Positions 6,956 through 11,673 of a DNA stretch of 11,673 nucleotides are shown here, piece after piece. Source of the DNA: CAZKVU01 sp964556475 (GTDB taxonomy: Bacteria; Patescibacteriota; Microgenomatia; UBA1406; HO2-37-13b); contig CAZKVU010000023.1 in assembly GCA_964556475.1 (NCBI GenBank), positions 1 to 11,673 of the forward strand, read 5' to 3'. Both the position numbers and the translations under genes were made by a program. The notes below the pieces were generated by a model. The model was given only the letters and a program-made list of their open reading frames with translations, did not search any database and was not told the DNA's origin. Positions within the stretch are counted from its first letter, which is position 1. Each line of letters begins with the position of its first letter.

Positions 6956-6988
6956 AGTTTCATTTTGCAAAGCATATATATTGAAACT
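6956..6988. repeat. Short inverted repeat in the 6897-7040 gap
   Basis: AGTTTCA (6956-6962) and TGAAACT (6982-6988) are perfect 7-base inverted arms 19 bases apart, between the divergent small-membrane-protein and cyclophilin promoters. It could be an operator or a weak hairpin, and it could be chance in A+T-rich DNA. Nothing else is seen in this roughly 145-base gap apart from the two promoters. Confidence 0.25.
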
Positions 6989-7006
6989 ATATCACTAATT
7001 CTCTCA

Positions 7007-7035
7007 TTGAATAAACAGGCACAATATGATAAAAA
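7007..7035 (+). promoter_or_regulatory. Promoter for the cyclophilin gene, favouring the start at 7041
   Basis: TTGAAT (7007-7012), a 17-base spacer, then TAAAAA (7030-7035) with TG-A just before it (extended -10). Five bases follow to the ATG at 7041. Transcription starting there would leave out the earlier in-frame ATG at 7026, which lies inside the promoter. Confidence 0.5.
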
Positions 7036-7040
7036 TCTGT

Positions 7041-7745
7041 ATGAAAAATTACATTATTATCGCCACGGTACTTATCATTGTTTTCATTGCCGGTGGATAT
7101 TTCCTTCAACAAAAAAACAAGAATGCCTCTTCAAACAAAGTTCAGGAAACTTCTCAAACTACGGACAATTTAAACAAAGATACAGACATCCAGAATGATT
7201 CAACGAAAGAAAAAGAAGGAGGTGTTGGTATGCAATTCGATCAGGCTCCGAACATCGAAATAGATACAGCAAAAGATTATTCAGCAGTCCTATCGACCGA
7301 TAAAGGCGACATCACTATTGAGTTTACGACAAAAGATACTCCGGCAACCGTTAATAACTTTATTTTCTTAGCAAAAAAAGGTTTTTACGACAATGTTATC
7401 TTCCATCGTGTCATTAAAGGCTTTATGATCCAAAGCGGTGATCCGACTGGAACTGGAAGAGGTGGCCCAGGTTATCGATTTAATGATGAGCAATTTGAAG
7501 GTGAATACTCGCGAGGTACTGTTGCCATGGCGAATGCTGGCCCAGATACTAATGGAAGCCAGTTTTTTATCATGCATGAAGATGGGCAATTACCTCCGAA
7601 CTATGTTATTTTTGGGCACGTGACAAAGGGATTAGATGTCGTTGATGCAATAGCAAATGGAGAGGTTACAGCAAGCGGCAGCGGAGAAAAATCTACTCCG
7701 GTCAATCCGGTCAAAATCAAATCGATTAAGATTATCGAACAGTAA
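7041..7745 (+). CDS. Membrane-anchored cyclophilin-type peptidyl-prolyl isomerase
   Basis: A cyclophilin that catalyses cis-trans isomerisation of proline bonds. Numbering from 7041 (234 residues): one membrane helix at about 3-22 (NYIIIATVLIIVFIAGGYF), a polar low-complexity linker (about 25-64), then the domain (about 77-234). Active-site marks are FHRVIKGFMIQSGD (122-135, with Arg123-type FHR and Gln131), GRGGPGYRF (139-147), ANAGPDTNGSQFFI (164-177) and the closing VIFGHV. The human cyclosporin-contact Trp is absent, as in many bacterial members. The domain is expected outside the membrane, acting on exported proteins. An in-frame ATG at 7026 would add MIKIC, but the promoter argues for 7041. 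A further in-frame ATG at 7230 follows a strong ribosome-binding site. Confidence 0.92.
   Translation: MKNYIIIATVLIIVFIAGGYFLQQKNKNASSNKVQETSQTTDNLNKDTDIQNDSTKEKEGGVGMQFDQAPNIEIDTAKDYSAVLSTDKGDITIEFTTKDTPATVNNFIFLAKKGFYDNVIFHRVIKGFMIQSGDPTGTGRGGPGYRFNDEQFEGEYSRGTVAMANAGPDTNGSQFFIMHEDGQLPPNYVIFGHVTKGLDVVDAIANGEVTASGSGEKSTPVNPVKIKSIKIIEQ
7216..7232 (+). promoter_or_regulatory. Internal Shine-Dalgarno and in-frame ATG inside the cyclophilin gene
   Basis: AAGGAGGTG (7216-7224) ends a favourable 5-7 bases before an in-frame ATG (7230-7232). Starting there would give a soluble cyclophilin (MQFDQAPN...) without membrane helix or linker. The bases also simply encode K-E-G-G-V-G, so chance is possible; a second AAGGAGG at 5634-5640 lies in coding sequence with no plausible use. 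Confidence 0.35.
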
Positions 7746-7747
7746 CT

Positions 7748-7763
7748 ATTGGTGTACAACAAT
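7748..7763. promoter_or_regulatory. Operator-like imperfect palindrome upstream of the CcdA gene
   Basis: ATTGGTGTACAACAAT is palindromic at 14 of 16 positions, with a perfect TGTACA centre (7753-7758). It has no loop, which suits a dimeric regulator better than a terminator. It lies just upstream of the predicted -35 at 7768. Confidence 0.3.
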
Positions 7764-7767
7764 GAGC

Positions 7768-7796
7768 TTGCTGATTTATAACAGCGCCGGTATTAT
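7768..7796 (+). promoter_or_regulatory. Promoter, predicted leaderless, for the CcdA-family gene
   Basis: TTGCTG (7768-7773, 3 of 6), a 17-base spacer, TATTAT (7791-7796, 5 of 6), then exactly 6 bases (TAAGAG) to the ATG at 7803. The AAGAG next to the ATG is too close to act as a Shine-Dalgarno. Confidence 0.6.
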
Positions 7797-7802
7797 TAAG
7801 AG

Positions 7803-8522
7803 ATGATTATCTCAGCTTTTATCGCAGGTGTGCTTATGTTTTTAGCACCTTGTACATTGCCGCTTATACCCGGATTTCTCGCGTTTATTGGAGGAGCTCA
7901 TGCCCAGAAGAACCGAAAGAAAATAGTGGTTAACGCATTTCTATATGTTCTGGGATTTACCGTTGTATTTGTCTTGCTTGGAACAATCGTTTCGTTTATC
8001 AGCATTACCGCGTTAGGATCTTTGAGATTGTGGCTAACGAAAATAGGTGGAGTTTTTGTTGTGCTTGCAGGACTTTTTATGCTTGATATTATTAAGCTTC
8101 CATCATTGCAAAAAACTGTAAATATCAATGTTCCGAGATTTTTTTCACCCGGTAGTCCGGTGGCTGCATTTCTTCTTGGCGCGTCATTTGCATTTGGATG
8201 GTCTCCGTGTATTGGGCCATTGCTATCCACCATCTTAGTTTTAGCATCAACGTCGAGCTCTGTTTTACAAGGAACATTTCTTTTGCTCGTTTTTTCACTT
8301 GGAATGGGTATTCCATTTATGTTGCTGGCAATTACTTTCTCGAGCGCACAGCAAAGAGTTAAATCTCTTACACGCTATATGTCGATAATTTCTAAAGTCG
8401 GCGGTATTTTTTTAATAGTTCTCGGTATCCTGCTTTTCTTTAATCAGCTCGGCATATTTGTCGGATACCTGTTTGAGATATTCAGATTTGCTAATTATGA
8501 AAGTTTGCTGAAGTATTATTAA
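7803..8522 (+). CDS. ccdA: CcdA-family cytochrome c biogenesis / thiol-disulfide transporter
   Basis: A 239-residue polytopic membrane protein of the CcdA/DsbD-beta family, which carries reducing equivalents from cytoplasmic thioredoxin across the membrane. The two redox cysteines sit in their usual settings: LAPCTLPLIPGFLAFIGG (14-31, Cys17) and FGWSPCIGPLL (131-141, Cys136), each opening one of two repeated three-helix units; about six hydrophobic segments can be counted. Length is normal for CcdA. No cytochrome or thioredoxin-like gene is visible next to it, so cytochrome maturation is not shown; supplying thiol-reducing power to exported proteins is the safer reading. The gene follows the anchored cyclophilin by 57 bases, and both serve the outer face of the membrane. 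It converges on the next gene with a 14-base gap. Confidence 0.9.
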   Translation: MIISAFIAGVLMFLAPCTLPLIPGFLAFIGGAHAQKNRKKIVVNAFLYVLGFTVVFVLLGTIVSFISITALGSLRLWLTKIGGVFVVLAGLFMLDIIKLPSLQKTVNINVPRFFSPGSPVAAFLLGASFAFGWSPCIGPLLSTILVLASTSSSVLQGTFLLLVFSLGMGIPFMLLAITFSSAQQRVKSLTRYMSIISKVGGIFLIVLGILLFFNQLGIFVGYLFEIFRFANYESLLKYY

Positions 8523-8536
8523 TCAAACTAAAGTAT

Positions 8537-8758
8537 TTATTGTGTATTATTGGGTTCGTTCTGCGGTGTACCTTGATTATCGCCTGTCTCCTCGATGCCT
8601 CCTTTAATTGTTTCTTCAAAACCCGTTGTTGTGAGTGATGCTGCGAGCTGTTGAAAAGCCCTTATAAGGGCATTGATACCACCTACATGTGGATTTTCAT
8701 CCCGTACCGTAGCCTCATCAGGAGGGAATTTGTGCGGTGCTTCTTTAATCCATCTCAT
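8537..8758 (-). CDS. Small 73-residue protein overlapping the 366-residue gene, unknown function
   Basis: A short soluble protein of no recognised family. The first half is charged and proline-containing (MRWIKEAPHKFPPDE), the middle forms a plausible helix (about 26-43, GGINALIRAFQQLAASL), and the tail is rich in G, N, Q, T and E and probably disordered. Its ATG lies 14 bases inside the end of the 366-residue gene, and no ribosome-binding site or -10 box precedes it, so if made separately it depends on coupled translation. Alternatively it is the C-terminal end of the upstream protein: loss of one A in an A7 run would join the frames. Possible roles as partner or immunity protein are guesses. 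Confidence 0.5.
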   Translation of the reverse strand: MRWIKEAPHKFPPDEATVRDENPHVGGINALIRAFQQLAASLTTTGFEETIKGGIEETGDNQGTPQNEPNNTQ

Positions 8759-9845
8759 GTTTATTTTTTTCTATTGGTAATTGCATTGCCAAAGAGCCTT
8801 CAAACGCTTGCCTTTTTGATTTTACAATATCCCCTAAACTCAATGTATCTGGCGATGTTGGGAAATATACAAGGTGTGAACTTGTTGTTGCTGTTGAAGG
8901 CTTTCCAAGCGCCATATCTATTCCAGGAAATCTATCTCTGATTTCTCGAGATGTTGATCCTAAATATCTGCGGATTCTTCTATCGGCGCTGTATTGAGTA
9001 AATGGCCTATCTTCAACATGGGGTCCGATGAGTGTTGTCCCATCAGGTGCTTTAACTCTGCCCTTCGCATCAATTAATAGAATTTTGCCACCGGGTGTCA
9101 CAGCAGCAAAATCAACACCTTTTAAGTCGGTATCTTTCATTTCAGCTTCGTCATTGAAATCTGGGACAATGATAAAACAGCCGAGTCTTCCGAGTGTGTT
9201 CATCATAGCAGCTTGTGCCTGAGCTCCACCGATGATTTCATGATATGATCCGAGGTCTCGCACGGCTCCACTACTTGAAACAGCCTGAAAAAAAGATGTG
9301 AATGATTCCATTTTTATGCGTTCCGGATCTCCTGGTGGTAAATTTGATGCATGATATAACGCAGCTGCCAAACCTTGATTAAATTGTGCCCATGGCAATA
9401 TTGCATCGCGTCGATCTTCCCGACTCATTCGATCTAACCAACGCGTTTCATGTTGGTCGTCTATAACGGTTAGCAAGTCGTCTAACAGTGTTGCATTATC
9501 ATGAAAGAAGGTCCTCAGAGCGATTACTTCATCGTCTCCGAGCTGACCCATCATGTGTTGAAGTGCTGGAGCAAATTCGCGAGAGGAATATTCCGGATTA
9601 TTTGACCAAGCAAGTACATCACTAAAAAAACTGGTCAATGTTAGATCGGTCCTATACGCCCCATGGGAACGAGCATAGTCGCGAGCGTCAAGCATCTTAA
9701 GAAAACCTGAGTCGAGGTAGCCCAATGGAGTCATTTGCTGAAAGCCTTCTGTGGCCTGATCTGCTAAATCATGTGGTACTACATAATCTGGGACAGTGTA
9801 AATAGCTCCTGTAGTAGGTGCGTCTGTTGTTACTGCGTCTGGCAT
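8745..9845 (-). CDS. Uncharacterised 366-residue protein with a PD-(D/E)XK-like motif
   Basis: No family is recognised for the whole protein. The N-terminal half (about 25-195) is mostly helical and acidic, without signal peptide or membrane segment. The C-terminal half contains what looks like a restriction-endonuclease-type core: a helix with Glu203 (YHEIIGGAQAQAAMMNTLG), a strand (GCFIIVPDF), KGVDFAAV (242-248, Asp245), then KILLIDAKGR (254-263, Asp259-x-Lys261), and a later strand (SHLVYFPTS). The order D...DxK is right for a metal-dependent nuclease. Two 60-base samples counted by eye were 28/60 and 26/60 G+C against 20/60 in a secD sample, hinting at different ancestry. It starts 9 bases after the CCA-enzyme gene, so probably shares its transcript, and it overlaps the 73-residue gene. 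Confidence 0.7.
   Translation of the reverse strand: MPDAVTTDAPTTGAIYTVPDYVVPHDLADQATEGFQQMTPLGYLDSGFLKMLDARDYARSHGAYRTDLTLTSFFSDVLAWSNNPEYSSREFAPALQHMMGQLGDDEVIALRTFFHDNATLLDDLLTVIDDQHETRWLDRMSREDRRDAILPWAQFNQGLAAALYHASNLPPGDPERIKMESFTSFFQAVSSSGAVRDLGSYHEIIGGAQAQAAMMNTLGRLGCFIIVPDFNDEAEMKDTDLKGVDFAAVTPGGKILLIDAKGRVKAPDGTTLIGPHVEDRPFTQYSADRRIRRYLGSTSREIRDRFPGIDMALGKPSTATTSSHLVYFPTSPDTLSLGDIVKSKRQAFEGSLAMQLPIEKNKHEMD
8764..8770 (-). other. A7 run before the end of the 366-residue gene
   Basis: On the minus strand the reading is GAA AAA AAT AAA CAT..., ending six codons after the run. Removing one A gives GAA AAA ATA AAC ATG AGA, which opens directly into the 73-residue frame; adding one A gives an immediate TAA. 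The run is both a possible slippage site and a classic place for a sequencing error. Confidence 0.35.
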
Positions 9846-9854
9846 ATTTTTAGC

Positions 9855-11207
9855 TTAGTTATATTCATGTATCTTTTCAAGGAGTATTTCCCTCTCATTT
9901 TGCAATTTTCCATCCTCAACTTGCTCAAAGATTACTTTTAATATTTCTCCAATCTTCGGTCCGGGCTTAATGTTAAGAACCTGCATAACATCATGGCCTG
10001 TAACTTTGAGATCCTTTATTTCGAATGGCTGTTTTTGTACCTCTACAATGCGCTTTTTAAACAGCTCAGTCCGCCACGATGTTTCCTGAGCGCCTGATCC
10101 AACTCTATCTGCAGTTCGCAACACAAGTATATCGTCAATATTTTCAGTACCGATTTTCCGAATAAATCGTCTAACTGCCTTGTCGGTTTGAAGCTCTGAA
10201 ACTGAAAACATATGGTAGCGCACAAGTTTCACCAGTTTATAGCGTTCTTTTTTTGACAAACGTAGCCTTTCAGCGACTTCGTTCGCAATATTTGCACCAA
10301 CGATCTCATGATTATAAAAGGTAATAATTCCGGTTTCTGGATTTTTTTGATGTGTGTCTTTCTTTCCGACGTCATGCAACAAAGCAGCGAGTCTTGTTAT
10401 TGGATCAGATGATGAACAATTTCTCAACGTTTCGATTAAATGCGTTCCAACATCGTAAATATGATGCCGCTCAGGACTTTTCTGTTCAATATCAAAACAT
10501 GCCTCTATTTCTGGAAGAATATATCCGAGTAAACCAGTTTGTTTAAGAAAAAGAACACCGTCAGCAGGGTGATTTGAAGCAAGAATTTTTAAGAATTCAT
10601 CACGAATGCGCTCCCACGAGACGTTCTGAATTAAGTGTGCATTTTTCTGAATTGAATCCTTCGTTTTTTCATCAAGTGTAAATTCTAATTGGGAACAAAA
10701 TCGTATTGCCCTAATAAGTCGCAACGCATCTTCTTGAAAGCGTATATCAGGATCGCCGACCGCCTTAACAACTTTTTTTTCTAAATCCTGCAGCCCATCG
10801 GTAATATCAATAAGATCTTCACCGTCGTACGCCAGGGCATTGATGGTAAAATCGCGTCGCACCAAATCTTCCTCCAATGTATCTGCCCATGAAATATCAT
10901 CAGGGTGTCTGCTATCAGAGTATTTTCCCTCTTTTCGATATGGTGTAACTTCGCAAATGACTTTTTCATCATCACTAATTTTGATTGGGACAATGACAGT
11001 GCCATAGTCATTGTTATACACTGAATCGGGAAATAGTTTTTGGATGTCATCTGGATGAGCATTTGTCGTGAAATCCCAATTATCAATTGGCTTATTAAGT
11101 AATAAATTACGCACAGGGCCTCCGACCAGGTAAATTTGAAACCCAGCTTTACGAAATATATCCTTGAAAGACACCACAAAATCCGGAAGTGGCAATGCTT
11201 TTTTCAT
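9855..11207 (-). CDS. cca: CCA tRNA nucleotidyltransferase / poly(A) polymerase family, with HD domain
   Basis: A 450-residue class II enzyme that most likely adds or repairs the 3' CCA end of tRNAs. Seen in order: nucleotidyltransferase head with LVGGPVRNLLL (27-37), the metal motif NWDFTTNA (43-50), EVTPYR (86-91), the RRDFTINALAYDG motif (117-129), and the nucleotide-choosing EDALRLIRAIRF (159-170); then the RNA-binding body, and an HD domain with LAALLHDVGKK (273-283, His278/Asp279), NHEIVGA (299-305) and RYHMFS (330-335), typical of CCA enzymes with added phosphohydrolase activity. Length fits that subgroup. The usual DxD metal pair reads N43-W-D45 here. A -10 box sits 6 bases before the ATG. 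It is transcribed divergently from the recJ-like gene. Confidence 0.92.
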   Translation of the reverse strand: MKKALPLPDFVVSFKDIFRKAGFQIYLVGGPVRNLLLNKPIDNWDFTTNAHPDDIQKLFPDSVYNNDYGTVIVPIKISDDEKVICEVTPYRKEGKYSDSRHPDDISWADTLEEDLVRRDFTINALAYDGEDLIDITDGLQDLEKKVVKAVGDPDIRFQEDALRLIRAIRFCSQLEFTLDEKTKDSIQKNAHLIQNVSWERIRDEFLKILASNHPADGVLFLKQTGLLGYILPEIEACFDIEQKSPERHHIYDVGTHLIETLRNCSSSDPITRLAALLHDVGKKDTHQKNPETGIITFYNHEIVGANIANEVAERLRLSKKERYKLVKLVRYHMFSVSELQTDKAVRRFIRKIGTENIDDILVLRTADRVGSGAQETSWRTELFKKRIVEVQKQPFEIKDLKVTGHDVMQVLNIKPGPKIGEILKVIFEQVEDGKLQNEREILLEKIHEYN

Positions 11208-11213
11208 ACTCGT

Positions 11214-11219
11214 ATTGTA
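11214..11219 (-). promoter_or_regulatory. -10 box, predicted leaderless, for the CCA-enzyme gene
   Basis: TACAAT on the minus strand, six bases (11208-11213) before the ATG ending at 11207. No -35 is seen. It shares two bases with the plus-strand -10 at 11218-11223, so polymerases for the two genes should exclude each other. Confidence 0.55.
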
Positions 11220-11223
11220 CTAT
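11218..11223 (+). promoter_or_regulatory. -10 box for the recJ-like gene
   Basis: TACTAT (5 of 6), 10 bases before the ATG at 11234, giving a leader of about 3-4 bases. It overlaps the divergent -10 of the CCA-enzyme gene. The whole divergent gap is only 26 bases. Confidence 0.45.
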
Positions 11224-11233
11224 ATGCATACTC

Positions 11234-11673
11234 ATGAAGATCACGGTTGTCCGGAAAATAGAATCTCCAACATCTGCTGAAGATATCATCTCGGCCATTC
11301 TTCAGGATAGACGTATCATCGATCAAAAGGAATTTCTGCAGCCCGAAAATCCCGTGAACATTTCATTTACAGATTTTTTCCAGGATAAGCGTCGATTCAC
11401 AAAGGATTGGAAAAAAACAATTTTATTACTCAAAGAAATCCACGATAAAAAGAAAATGGTCATCGTGTATATGGATTATGATGCAGATGGTATAACAGGC
11501 GGGGCTATTCTTTGGCAGACACTCCACATTTTAGGATTTAATGTTATGCCTCATGTGCCCGACCGGAAAAAAGAGGGATATGGCTTTTCGCGTATAGGTA
11601 TTGATTTGGTGAAAGCCCAGTATGATCCGGCGCTTATCATCAGCGTAGATCACGGGATCGTTGCGCATGAACA
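11234..11673 (+). CDS. recJ: RecJ-type single-strand DNA exonuclease (5' part, runs off the window)
   Basis: The first 146 residues of a DHH-family phosphoesterase resembling RecJ, which degrades single-stranded DNA 5' to 3' in recombination and mismatch repair. The N-terminal part has IDQKEFLQPENP (29-40), like the region before the catalytic domain in RecJ. The catalytic DHH domain begins with VIVYMDYDADGITGGAIL (76-93), whose DYDADG aspartates bind the metal; HVPDRKKEGYGFS (107-119) follows and LIISVDHGI (134-142) supplies the next metal-binding motif. The later DHH motif and the DHHA1 and OB domains would lie beyond the edge. The ATG at 11224 is in another frame and closes quickly, so 11234 is the start. 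The gene is divergent from the CCA-enzyme gene. Confidence 0.9.
   Translation, partial: MKITVVRKIESPTSAEDIISAILQDRRIIDQKEFLQPENPVNISFTDFFQDKRRFTKDWKKTILLLKEIHDKKKMVIVYMDYDADGITGGAILWQTLHILGFNVMPHVPDRKKEGYGFSRIGIDLVKAQYDPALIISVDHGIVAHE

Noticed and set aside
6914..6958. Near-direct repeat GTACTATTGAAAT / GTACTGCTGAAGT (10 of 13 matches).
   Set aside because: Too short and too diverged in A+T-rich intergenic DNA to call a repeat or binding site.

Overview
This window looks like part of a small, compact bacterial genome, most likely a Patescibacteria (CPR) lineage; a Microgenomates-type group would fit, but that is only an impression. Signs for this are A+T-rich DNA, gene gaps of 2 to 60 bases, several small one-helix membrane proteins of no recognised family, separate secD and secF genes, a DUF4446/DUF3048 pair, and no Shine-Dalgarno sequence in front of almost any start codon. 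TGA is a normal stop codon here (ends at 2493, 3091 and 4521), so this is not a TGA-to-glycine lineage. There are no rRNA or tRNA genes, insertion sequences, CRISPR arrays or attachment sites, and no gene-free stretch longer than about 145 bases.

Layout. From 28 to 764 a cytidylyltransferase-like gene faces a small membrane-protein gene, with 2 bases between their stops. From 846 to 6635 seven genes run on the plus strand: DUF4446, DUF3048 (YerB-like), a winged-helix protein with a degenerate nucleotidyltransferase-like domain, secD, secF, a secreted eight-cysteine protein and a stand-alone RecB-family nuclease. HTH/secD and secD/secF overlap by the 4-base ATGA. A small minus-strand membrane-protein gene (6639-6896) closes that block. 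Then come a membrane-anchored cyclophilin and a CcdA-family thiol-disulfide transporter. From 11207 down to 8537, on the minus strand, lie a CCA-adding enzyme or poly(A)-polymerase-family gene with an HD domain, a 366-residue protein of unknown role with a PD-(D/E)XK-like motif, and an overlapping 73-residue protein. From 11234 a RecJ-type exonuclease gene begins and runs off the window.

How they fit. Many genes concern the cell envelope: SecD/SecF (export), the cyclophilin (folding outside the cytoplasm), CcdA (moving reducing power across the membrane) and the eight-cysteine protein, a plausible disulfide client. Others handle nucleic acids (RecB-like nuclease, RecJ, CCA enzyme). The strongest overall signal is regulatory: eleven genes have a -10-like box ending 5 to 10 bases before the ATG, six of them exactly 6 bases before it. 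This predicts leaderless or almost leaderless mRNAs. The few genes without such a box mostly overlap or closely follow an upstream gene and are probably coupled to it. Two A-runs at gene junctions (secD/secF and the 366/73-residue pair) could let slippage fuse neighbouring reading frames.
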